From Lachancea mirantina (Eukaryota > Ascomycota > Saccharomycetes > Saccharomycetales > Saccharomycetaceae), in assembly GCA_900074745.1 (NCBI GenBank), contig LT598465.1, positions 682,001-746,000 on the forward strand: a stretch of DNA of 64,000 nucleotides, given 5' to 3'. Positions 35,876 through 44,337 of this stretch are shown in pieces (the stretch's first letter is position 1; each line of letters begins with the position of its first letter). Below the pieces are notes generated by a model. That model saw only the letters and a list, made by a program, of their open reading frames with translations. It was not told where the DNA came from and did not search any database. Both the position numbers and the translations under genes were made by a program.

Positions 35876-36310
35876 ATGGGTATACTAATGGAGGGAAAAA
35901 CCGCTGGACTTGGAGCTCAAAAATCGAGCGGGAAATTGATTTCGAAACATCCTACCATGAAGGTCTTCTCGCACAAGAAAATCAAGACGACCATGTATTT
36001 GAAGGCATCGACGCCGTATATTTCCGCGTTGAAGCGGATCGGTAAGTTGCTGGGTTCGTTACGACGCCATGGCGCAGAGTACGTGTCGGTGTTAGGGATG
36101 GGGAAAGCTGTGGAAAAATGTCTTTCCGTCGCATGTCACTATGAGGGCGAAAGAGCGTACCGTGTCGAAGTGAGAACGCAGAGCGTTTCTGTTTTTGACG
36201 AGATAGCTGACAGCGACGATAGCGAGATCGACATACGCGATGAAGACAGAGAAACGCGGTTGCAACCGCGAAATTTGAGCGGAGTTGAAGTTAGAATATA
36301 TGCAAGCTAA
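35876..36310 (+). CDS. POP7: Pop7 (Rpp2), RNase P/RNase MRP subunit
   Basis: Alba-like protein that pairs with Pop6 on the P3 RNA domain of RNase P and RNase MRP, processing tRNA 5' ends and rRNA. The 144-residue product matches S. cerevisiae Pop7 (140) in KHPTMKVFSHKKIKTTMYLK, TPYISALKRIGKLL, YVSVLGMGKAVEKCLSVACH and the acidic C-terminus ending GVEVRIYAS. A second in-frame ATG at 35888 is an alternative start. It ends 23 bp from convergent YPL108W. Confidence 0.93.
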   Translation: MGILMEGKTAGLGAQKSSGKLISKHPTMKVFSHKKIKTTMYLKASTPYISALKRIGKLLGSLRRHGAEYVSVLGMGKAVEKCLSVACHYEGERAYRVEVRTQSVSVFDEIADSDDSEIDIRDEDRETRLQPRNLSGVEVRIYAS

Positions 36311-36333
36311 GAAATGCTAAAACAGATACGGAT

Positions 36334-36840
36334 TCATTGCGACAGCTTGGATTGGCACTGTTTCAAAATGTATCGCAGTTCGTCTTTCTCCTTTTGGGTC
36401 CTTTTCGCATCCGTTAGAACTTCAAACCGGCTAAGCAATTTTTCACAATACGCGGCACACTCGGCGTACTGTCTTTCATAGTACAAGAGATGGCATCGAC
36501 TCACTAATTGCTGTCTATCCTGTTTTAATGTCAAATCTAATTCCGGGCCTTCGACAACTTCGCGCAGCGCTTCGTTTTTGGCCATCCAACCTTCTGGAGT
36601 ATGTAGGGGCCCCTTTTCGACCCCGATATAATGTTCTAATTGCCTTTGGTACTCTTTTTCCGGCTGACCTTTACGAATTTTCGACTTTCCAGTGGATTTT
36701 TTCACCATCACTTCTCCCGTAGCGGCATTCAGTGACACGGGTTTTGTTACAGCCCGATTTTTTGTACCGGGGTTGCCCTGCGGATCTGTTACTGTCTGCT
36801 CGACTTTCAGATCGGCTAAACCCTTCGATACTTGTTGCAT
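36334..36840 (-). CDS. YPL108W-like cytoplasmic protein of unknown function
   Basis: Starting at the ATG at 36840 the product has 168 residues (MQQVSKGLADLKVEQ...), the same length as S. cerevisiae YPL108W, whose function is unknown. The frame stays open 40 codons further upstream but there it overlaps a PAC promoter element, so the shorter start is preferred. The C-terminal half looks like a TPR-type helical hairpin (RCHLLYYERQYAECAAYCEKLLSRFE). The middle has a Lys-rich stretch (KKSTGKSKIRKGQPEKEY). Confidence 0.85.
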   Translation of the reverse strand: MQQVSKGLADLKVEQTVTDPQGNPGTKNRAVTKPVSLNAATGEVMVKKSTGKSKIRKGQPEKEYQRQLEHYIGVEKGPLHTPEGWMAKNEALREVVEGPELDLTLKQDRQQLVSRCHLLYYERQYAECAAYCEKLLSRFEVLTDAKRTQKEKDELRYILKQCQSKLSQ

Positions 36841-37141
36841 TGTCCGTCTTTGATCGCGATGAGATGCGCTAGAGAAGCGAAATAATTTGGTTTTGAAATT
36901 TCCTCTACAAGATATATAGACGTTCAACATGAACAGAGCAGAGAGCTTTCTATCTAACAACTGTTGTCAAATCGTCCCGTAAAATGACTCCAGATTCCTC
37001 TTTTCGTCAGCTTTTCCATGAATCTAGCTCTTTTATTAAATAATGTAAAGCCAATAATCACCAACATTACAGTTGTCGTAAGAAAATCTAGTTCGTCTGG
37101 GTTATATCATCAAGAATCTCCACTCTAACAAAATCCCTCAT
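36841..37141. other. YPL108W-DAL3 intergenic region
   Basis: About 300 bp; holds the PAC box just noted and the DAL3 3' flank. Nothing else seen. Confidence 0.5.
36856..36869 (-). promoter_or_regulatory. PAC element upstream of YPL108W-like gene
   Basis: The string GCGATGAGATGCGC, containing the consensus PAC box, lies 16 bp upstream of the preferred start codon of the YPL108W-like gene, oriented like the element near 62594. Its closeness to the ATG implies a very short leader or a downstream start. Confidence 0.55.
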
Positions 37142-37750
37142 TTACACAGGGTTAATCGTACTCATTTCAATCACTACCTCTTGATTCTTGTAAAGTCGTT
37201 CCACACAGTCCTTTTCTGGGTGATTGCCGTCTAGTAGCTCATAGATGACCACGGTGAAGTCCATAAAAGATCTGGTACCGACCACTATCATAGGAGCATG
37301 CCATACGCCGGCACCATAAGTAACGGCCTGGTTGCCCCTACAGATGAACGCTTTCAGAGTTGTTAAGTCAGGTTCGCCGCTTAAGTCGGAATTAGCCACC
37401 ACTATCAAATAGGCGATCTCGTTTGCTGAACCACCCATCGGTATAAACGTTTGGCTACTAAACGGATGTTTTTCCAGGACCCTGACTTCATGCGTGATGG
37501 TTTCGTTGTCAGAGTTTTCCACAATCTTCTTTTGCAAATGGATCTGCGGGAAACATCTGAATATGTTGACGCTGGGAGTGGGGACCAATTGACCGAACGA
37601 GTTTTGTAATTGGCTGATTTTCAATAATTTGAACGCGGTGCCCTGATTCGCATTTTTGGCCGACGAGTCTAGCTTGGATATCTCTTCGTCGGGCGACACG
37701 ATACTGCCAAAACGACAAAACCCCTCGATTGTCAAGAGTTCTGCAAGCAT
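37142..37750 (-). CDS. DAL3: Ureidoglycolate lyase (allantoin degradation)
   Basis: Cleaves ureidoglycolate to glyoxylate and urea, the third enzymatic step of allantoin use as nitrogen source. The 202-residue product has the AllA-type cupin motif TYGAGVWHAPMIVVG near residues 142-156 and SQTFIPMGGS upstream. S. cerevisiae Dal3 has 195 residues. In S. cerevisiae DAL3 belongs to the DAL gene cluster; here it stands alone between YPL108W and TYR1. Its promoter has a TATATA box near 37800 and GATAA sites on the coding strand at 37820-37824 and about 38162, in line with GATA-factor nitrogen control. Confidence 0.92.
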   Translation of the reverse strand: MLAELLTIEGFCRFGSIVSPDEEISKLDSSAKNANQGTAFKLLKISQLQNSFGQLVPTPSVNIFRCFPQIHLQKKIVENSDNETITHEVRVLEKHPFSSQTFIPMGGSANEIAYLIVVANSDLSGEPDLTTLKAFICRGNQAVTYGAGVWHAPMIVVGTRSFMDFTVVIYELLDGNHPEKDCVERLYKNQEVVIEMSTINPV

Positions 37751-38401
37751 GGGTTGTGGATTGTTCGAATTGGCGATTTCTGCCTTTTAGTTTGGCAGTC
37801 TATATATGTGAACGTCACTTTATCTCGGAGATGGCCGAAAATCTTGCAATTCGGCCTCCAGAATAGATGGTGTTTTTCCGTCAGCCGCTGCACCATATAC
37901 GCTTGAAAGCGTAAGCAGACAAGCTAGAATTTGCTTCCACGCGTCTTCCGTGTGTCTTGATGCTCTTCTCTCTTATTCAAAATACCCGACATCTCGGAAC
38001 AAGACATTTCAGGAGCTTTGATGGTTGAAAGAGAGACTAAGAAAACCCAAGGACAGCATAGCTTATATTTGTTTCTTGCCATTTTCACATCATTACACTG
38101 TTTTCACCATCGCCACTTCGTTTTGACAACCTTCACTTCATCTTTACACCGCTTTAGTTACTTATCATCACGTATTCTTGCAAGTACTCAACTACCATTA
38201 CCTTAGCGTACTATAGCTTAGCTAAGCTATCGAATCTTATATATAACTGGTGAACCCTTGTGAGTCTTTTGTGTTGATTTAGGTTATAGTAAGAATGATT
38301 TCAACGTCTCGAGATGCCCTGGATTAAAAGCTAATGAGGTTAGAAACAGTGTAAAAATACAGGTTGAGCAGGTTCCTACTCTAGTTCTAGTATCAATCAT
38401 C
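37751..38401. other. DAL3-TYR1 divergent promoter region
   Basis: 651 bp with two TATA-like elements (about 37800 for DAL3; about 38240 for TYR1), two GATAA sites in DAL3 orientation and a pyrimidine-rich stretch at 38060-38215. No complete Gcn4 site was found for TYR1, only TGAGTCT near 38260. Confidence 0.5.
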
Positions 38402-39724
38402 ATGACGAGCGATCAAGATATCTTAAAATGGCAAGAAACTAAAGTTGTCGGCATTATTGGGCTTGGTGACATGGGGTTAATGTATGCGAACGCATTTGCG
38501 GAGGCCGGTTGGAAAGTTGTTTGTTGTGATCGAGCCGAAATGTATGAGATATTGGTTGAAAAGTATGCCGAGAACAAGTTTGAAGTGGTACAAAATGGGC
38601 ATTTGGTTTCGCGTGTTAGTGACTACATTATTTACAGCGTGGAGGCAGAAAATATCGAAAAGATAGTCTCGTTGTATGGGCCTTCAACGAGAATGGGATC
38701 AATTGTTGGCGGTCAAACCAGTTGTAAAAGTCCTGAAATCTCCGCATTTGAGAAATTTTTACCCCGAGACGTGGACATCGTTTCGGTGCATTCGTTACAT
38801 GGACCCAAAGTGAGCTCTGAAGGTCAACCATTGGTCATTATTAGACATCGCTGCTCTAGAGACTCGTCCTCGCCCTTGGTCGAAGCGATAATGTCATCTT
38901 TGAAAAGCCAATTCGTTTTTTTGACGTACGAGGAGCACGATAGGATTACTGCCGACACCCAAGCCGTCACGCATGCTGCGTTCTTGAGTATGGGCCTAGC
39001 ATGGTATAAAATGAGACTATATCCGTGGACTATCGGCGCAAATCGGTGGTTTGGAGGCTTTGAAAACGTAAAAGTAAACATTTCGCTCAGAATTTATTCC
39101 AATAAATGGCATGTCTATGCTGGGTTGGCCATTATGAACCCCTCTGCTCACAAACAGATCATGCAATACGCGACTAGTACGACTGAACTATATTCGCTTA
39201 TAGTCGCTGGGCAAAAAGATGAGTTGCGAGAGCGATTGTTTAGAGCAAAACAGTACGTCTTCGGAAAACAAGAAGGTCTACTTCTGTTAGACGACTCACT
39301 TTTAGAAAATTATTCTTTGAGCACACGACAGCCGCGTGAGGGTGAAAAAACGTTACCCAATTCTCACCTTTCATTACTTGCCATCGTCGATAGTTGGTAC
39401 CAGTTGTCCATCAATCCTTATGACCATATGATATGTTCTACACCGCTATTCAGGATATTTTTGGGCGTGTCAGAATATTTGTTCATGACTCCGGGACTTT
39501 TAGAGGTAACAATAGACGCAGCGGTCGATTGCAACGCGTTTAGACGAGACGATTTGGAATTTGCGGTTGCGGCTCGCATGTGGAGTGCAATTGTATCATT
39601 CGGAGAATTTAATCTGTACAGGAAACAGTTCGAGGAAGTCCAAGAGTTTTTCAAACCCATGTTACCCGAAGCCAATAAGATTGGTAACGAGATGATCAAA
39701 ATGATTCTGAGTAACTCAAAATGA
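38402..39724 (+). CDS. TYR1: Prephenate dehydrogenase (tyrosine biosynthesis)
   Basis: NADP-dependent enzyme that oxidatively decarboxylates prephenate to 4-hydroxyphenylpyruvate. The 440-residue product begins with a Rossmann motif (VVGIIGLGDMGLMYANAFAEAGWKVVCCDR, Gly at 20, 22 and 25). Later motifs are SVHSLHGPKVSSEGQPLVIIRH and the helical dimer domain VTHAAFLSMGLAWYK. S. cerevisiae Tyr1 has 452 residues. It is divergent from DAL3 and convergent with UBS1. Confidence 0.95.
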   Translation: MTSDQDILKWQETKVVGIIGLGDMGLMYANAFAEAGWKVVCCDRAEMYEILVEKYAENKFEVVQNGHLVSRVSDYIIYSVEAENIEKIVSLYGPSTRMGSIVGGQTSCKSPEISAFEKFLPRDVDIVSVHSLHGPKVSSEGQPLVIIRHRCSRDSSSPLVEAIMSSLKSQFVFLTYEEHDRITADTQAVTHAAFLSMGLAWYKMRLYPWTIGANRWFGGFENVKVNISLRIYSNKWHVYAGLAIMNPSAHKQIMQYATSTTELYSLIVAGQKDELRERLFRAKQYVFGKQEGLLLLDDSLLENYSLSTRQPREGEKTLPNSHLSLLAIVDSWYQLSINPYDHMICSTPLFRIFLGVSEYLFMTPGLLEVTIDAAVDCNAFRRDDLEFAVAARMWSAIVSFGEFNLYRKQFEEVQEFFKPMLPEANKIGNEMIKMILSNSK

Positions 39725-39883
39725 GTAAAATTATTGCTTCTCGCTAATGACATCCCACGCTCAGCAAAATCACGAATTTAATCCACTTTTCCTACCTTAT
39801 AATTAAACGCTATAAATTTCATATATGCAACAGTTGAAGATCGAGGTCGGGGGCTTATTGCCATGCAGCTGGGTGATCAATCC

Positions 39884-40576
39884 TTAGCCTTGTCGCTTTT
39901 TCCTTTGCAACTCAGGCTCACAATCGTCTAAATTCCACAATCTCTCCATCCCCTTGTGTTCTTCTGCGCCCGTGCGCTGCCTTTTCATATGCTGGTTGTC
40001 GTTAGAATCGCACGCCAGCGTCGTAGCCGGCGTAAAATTTTGAAATTTGAATTTTGGAGCAGGTCGAGGCTCACGTCTCGCGTTGCAATCACTCCACTGC
40101 TGTACTAACAAGGTTTCGGTCTCAGAAACTGGGAACTCTGACGCTAAATCCGGAAATACCTGCTTGAAATCTTTCACCATAACCCGATTCCAAGCTCTCG
40201 TGAGCCGCCAGTCGAACACCCCGGGCTCTGTGGACAGGTTCATACGACTCCACACCCGCTGCTTGACGTGTTCAAGTAGCCCGGTAAGTCCGCTAATCAA
40301 TACAACAGACCCGAGGTGTGTAAGACTGACGTTTCGGTTCAAGGGAAAAGTTTCGTTAGGTGTCGAACATCGCATCACAATCACCGGATTTAGCTCGTCA
40401 CCACCAATGTAAATCATGCCGAACACCTCTGCATCGATCTCTCCGTCTTTTCCCGTTAAAACAAAGTTCCATATATGAAGATCAGCATCAAAAGGCTTGA
40501 CATGATATGCCGGCTCGTATTGATGGTTAAGTCGCTTCCAATCTCTCAAAAGTCTTCTAGTCAAAGCTGAAATCAT
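39884..40576 (-). CDS. UBS1: Ubs1, E2-like protein (Cdc34 suppressor)
   Basis: Ubs1 resembles ubiquitin-conjugating enzymes but lacks the active cysteine; it was found as a suppressor of cdc34 and affects nuclear export. The 230-residue product has an E2-like beginning (RRLLRDWKRL) and the core RCSTPNETFPLNRNVSLTHLGS; no Cys follows at the usual HPN+8 position. The first ATG of the frame is at 40576. The C-terminal tail is polar and variable. Identification relies on these blocks and on its ARL1/TYR1 neighbours, the same as in S. cerevisiae. Confidence 0.85.
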   Translation of the reverse strand: MISALTRRLLRDWKRLNHQYEPAYHVKPFDADLHIWNFVLTGKDGEIDAEVFGMIYIGGDELNPVIVMRCSTPNETFPLNRNVSLTHLGSVVLISGLTGLLEHVKQRVWSRMNLSTEPGVFDWRLTRAWNRVMVKDFKQVFPDLASEFPVSETETLLVQQWSDCNARREPRPAPKFKFQNFTPATTLACDSNDNQHMKRQRTGAEEHKGMERLWNLDDCEPELQRKKRQG

Positions 40577-40843
40577 GACTCCCAATCAACCAACAGTATG
40601 GAGACGCAACTTCAGTATCAAAACCCTCCAGAAACCTTTATTCTCTGTTCTTTGGCTGGTCTTATTTGGCCCAAATTTGGTGAACATTTCCAATTTGAGA
40701 TTTTTCATCATTAACTTTTTCACCTAAGGGCTTTAACTTGAAAATTGGTAATATCAACGTTAACCAACTCATATATGACCAGCCGAATACTGGTAAAGAA
40801 GAAGCTGGTGATATCGTCTTCAAGATCCAACAGATAAGCTAGC

Positions 40844-41395
40844 ATGGGGAACTTTTTCAGTTCTATGTTCGATCGTCTATGGGGGGTGAATAAGGAGCTT
40901 CGAATTCTGATCCTGGGGCTTGACGGTGCGGGCAAAACCACAATTTTATATCGGCTTCAAATAGGTGAAGTTGTGACCACGAAGCCAACCATTGGGTTCA
41001 ACGTTGAAACTTTGGCGTATAAGAATCTGAAACTGAACGTGTGGGATTTGGGTGGTCAGACGAGTATTAGACCCTATTGGAGATGCTATTATTCAAACAC
41101 GGCAGCAGTGATTTTCGTCGTGGACTCTACAGATCAAGACCGTATGGCAACTGCCTCGAAAGAGCTCCATATGATGTTGCAAGAGGAAGAATTGCAGGAC
41201 GCAGCATTACTGGTTTTCGCTAACAAACAGGATCAACCGGGCGCGCTGAGCGCGTCCGAAGTGTCGAAACAGCTGAATCTGGTAGAGTTGAAGGACCGAA
41301 GCTGGAGCATTGTTGCGTCCAGCGCAATCAAGGGTGAAGGTATTACGGAGGGACTCGACTGGTTGATCGACGTGATAAAAGAGGAACAACTGTGA
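40844..41395 (+). CDS. ARL1: Arl1, Golgi ARF-like GTPase
   Basis: Regulates trans-Golgi traffic by recruiting GRIP-domain golgins (Imh1) after Arl3. The 183 residues (same as S. cerevisiae) include the N-myristoylation glycine G2 (MGNFFSSMF), the P-loop GLDGAGKT at 25-32, switch [16 protein letters not shown] at 67-72 and NKQD at 127-130. Confidence 0.97.
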   Translation: MGNFFSSMFDRLWGVNKELRILILGLDGAGKTTILYRLQIGEVVTTKPTIGFNVETLAYKNLKLNVWDLGGQTSIRPYWRCYYSNTAAVIFVVDSTDQDRMATASKELHMMLQEEELQDAALLVFANKQDQPGALSASEVSKQLNLVELKDRSWSIVASSAIKGEGITEGLDWLIDVIKEEQL

Positions 41396-42039
41396 GCATC
41401 GCTGTGAACTAGTAGTATATAACGTGCTCTCGTAGCGCATCTGTCTACATGGCCAAGAACTGTACAAAATGATATGAGCTTTGATGTCGCTGTAGACGCT
41501 ATTCATGAAACTGATAAATTCGAGTCACCATTTTGTTAGAGGGTGTTTACTCAGTCTCCACCGTTCAAGTACCCGTTGTTCTCATTGAAAGCCATTGAAT
41601 AAGCATTTGAAAATGTGGACTCCCAAAGGTACTCTTCTGACAATGACTGCCCTTACGTTCAGACTATGCACGGTATTATAATTGACTCCTGAATCGTTAC
41701 CTATGTTACTGGAGGCGACAATCACCAACTTCAACAGTCCAGGAGCCTGTAACTTGCTTGGACTCTGTAGTGCTTTGCACAGTCACCGCTTAATACTCAC
41801 ATGCCGTACATAGCGACGACTCATTTGCGACTCACATTTTATCAGGTCATTTAGAACGATGGTATTTGAAGATTGTATCACTTCTAATGTTGGATGAAAT
41901 CCCCTTTCGCACTATGACGACAGGGCTCGTCTACAGTGCTAGTTTTCGAGATATGAGGTGTAGAGCAAGAGATGAGTTTAGTTGGTAAAGCCTAAGTTGC
42001 GTTCCAGGGTATTTGGCTGTTTTTGATCCTGGCATCGGT
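41396..42039. other. ARL1-CQD1 intergenic region
   Basis: About 640 bp. The CQD1 frame is open upstream of its first ATG as far as 42013, without a start codon. No other gene, RNA or strong motif recognised. Confidence 0.5.
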
Positions 42040-44147
42040 ATGATCCACTTCATAAGGTTCACAAGGCCCTGGACATCTTTTAGAATTTTCAATTCCCGTC
42101 TTTTCTCGAGACATGGCGCCAATTCAAAGTTATATCCAATGACAAGACTCTTGCTGCCCTCAGCGCTCCTAGTAGGGTCCTTCAAGCATACAATACTCAA
42201 TGAGGAGCTCGAACCTGACCCCTCAGGGGACACTTTCGAAATGGGTCTCTACTACGCCTCACAGCGCGAGCTTTTACGCGACGTGGAATCGCAAAGATTA
42301 AGGAATCTACGCAAATGCCGATCTATAATATCGAGAATGCTCTTTAGAACCTGGTACAAGTTCAAGGACTCTGTTCTGGAACCCATTCTTACTGTATTCA
42401 GGTTTTTGGAGCTTTCAGCGTTGTTTGTCCCCGTTTTGCTGTTATACCCCATCGTGTATTTTGGGCACAAGGTTAACATTCGAAACATGACTTCAAGCAC
42501 CAAAGACGCCTACGGAGCTCTAGTGTGGTATAGACTGCTTCGGTCCGCTCTGGAGATTGCTGGCCCAAGTTTCATCAAATTGGGCCAATGGGCAGGCTCA
42601 AGAACGGATATGTTCTCCGAGGGTCTTTGCATAGAGCTTGGGAAGCTTCACAGTAACGCCAAGAAACATTCATTAAAATATACACAAAACGAGGTGTGTG
42701 AATCGCTTCAGATTGGCTCCTTAGATGAGGCATTTGAAGAGTTTAAAGAGGAACCTTTAGGGGTGGGAGCTATCGCGCAGGTCCACGTTGGTAAGCTTTC
42801 GCCAGAGTTCCTTCGAAAACGAAACCTGGAGCTGGAATCTGGGGGGAACAGATGGTGTGCGGTCAAAGTTATCCACCCGCATGCGAGCAGAAATATTAGT
42901 CGAGATCTGAAGATTATGAAGTTTTTCGCTGATACAATTGATATGATTCCAACTATGGAATGGCTCTCGCTTCCGAATGAAGTCGAGCAATTTACCATTT
43001 TGATGAGGCTTCAATTGGATTTGCGCATTGAGTGTTTGAATTTGACGCGCTTTAATCAGAATTTCAAGGGCCAGCCGCAGGTCAAATTTCCCAAAGGATT
43101 TCAAGAACTTACGAGTCGAAAAGTGCTTTTCGAAGAGTATGTGAATGGCTTACCTATGGAGGATTTTCTGAGATCCAAAGATCAAATCGGTGATGTGAAC
43201 TTATGCAAAAAGGTGAGCGATACTTTCATCGATGCATTCTTACAAATGCTAATATCCGATGATTTCATACATGCCGACCTACATCCTGGAAATGTGATGA
43301 TCCGGTTCATTGAAACTGACAGGTACGGGAGTAAACAAACTTTAAGCGAAGAAGACTGTACGCAAATTGTGCGTGACCTTAAGGAGAAGATGTCAAAGGA
43401 TAAGGACTCCTTTGCGCAAGATCTTCGTGACACACTCACGCGGTACACTCCGCAGCTTTGTTTTATTGACACGGGACTCGTAACCGAATTGAATTCGCGC
43501 AACAGAACGAATTTCATAGCGCTTTTCGACGCTCTGGCGCGTTTTGATGGGTACCGCGCCGGAGAACTTATGATTGAAAGATCGCGCACTCCGGAGACCG
43601 CGGTAGACAAGGATTTGTTCGCACTCAAAGTGGAGAAATTAGTCAAGAAGGTGAAGAAACGTACTTTCACACTGGGCACCGTCTCAATTGGAGATCTATT
43701 AGATCAAATGCTTGGGATGGTCAGAGGCCACCACGTAAGAATGGAGGGAGATTTTGTGTCTGTTATTGTCGCCATTTTACTACTGGAGGGAATTGGACGG
43801 CAACTTGATCCAGACTTGGATTTGTTCGCGAGGTTCGTATTCTACGCTTTTACTTTTGAATTCTAGCAACCATACTAACCATATGTTCCAAACTATTTTT
43901 ACAGTTCCTTACCGATTTTACGTGAATTAAGCATGAAGAGAGAGGGGAGAAGCATACTACAGGATGTTGAAACTTTGTCGATGATCAAAATCTGGCTTGG
44001 CTTGGAAATACGCCAACTCATGAGTTTGTCCGTCAAACAAGTATGTTACATTTTACAAAACCCATGGATCGAAGCTCTACGCAATTACTAACTTGTTTTC
44101 AGATGAGATATTTGGTCAAAACAGACCAGTTATGTTCTAATTATTAA
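42040..44147 (+). CDS. CQD1: Cqd1 (YPL109C), mitochondrial UbiB/ABC1-family atypical kinase; three exons
   Basis: UbiB-family protein of the mitochondrial inner membrane that affects coenzyme Q distribution. Exons are 42040-43832, 43905-44040 and 44103-44147, giving 657 residues, about the S. cerevisiae length. A presequence (MIHFIRFTRPWTSFRIFNSR) is followed by a membrane span (about 115-140), the KxGQ-type motif FIKLGQWAGSRTDMF, an alanine-rich-loop equivalent (GVGAIAQVHVG), HADLHPGN and the metal site FIDTGLV. If translation did not cross intron 1 the protein would end after 43863 with an unrelated tail (FVFYAFTFEF). Splicing restores the conserved C-terminus (SSLPILRELS, then MIKIWLGLEIRQLM, then VKTDQLCSNY). 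Confidence 0.9.
43833..43904 (+). other. Intron 1 of CQD1 (non-canonical 5' splice site)
   Basis: A 72-nt intron: 5' site GTTCGT (differs from GTATGT at positions 3 and 4), perfect branch site TACTAAC (43873-43879) and 3' site TTTTTACAG. The splice phase (two bases of a codon left) joins AG to T to give Ser and restores the conserved frame; the nearby GTATTC at phase 0 would lead to a stop within seven codons. Confidence 0.8.
44041..44102 (+). other. Intron 2 of CQD1
   Basis: A 62-nt intron with perfect signals: GTATGT at 44041, TACTAAC at 44086-44092 and TTTTCAG ending at 44102. It falls between codons and joins SLSVKQ to MRYLVKTDQLC, leaving a last exon of only 14 codons plus stop. Confidence 0.9.
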
Positions 44148-44337
44148 GAGTTTATATAGGGATAACATTAGTCCTCTAACACGTGCTCATGCCTAAGCAC
44201 ATTGCCCGAGTTTAATTGGATAGGGAAACATTTTGAAATCAGATAAATAGACTAGGACTGATGGGCGAATCTCATCGAAGCGGTCGGACATCACAGAACC
44301 CAGGCTTATATTCCAATTCCCACTAGTGGAAACAAAG

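Noticed and set aside
36841-36960. 40-residue N-terminal extension of the YPL108W-like protein
   Set aside because: The extension overlaps the PAC element, and the shorter form has exactly the S. cerevisiae length.
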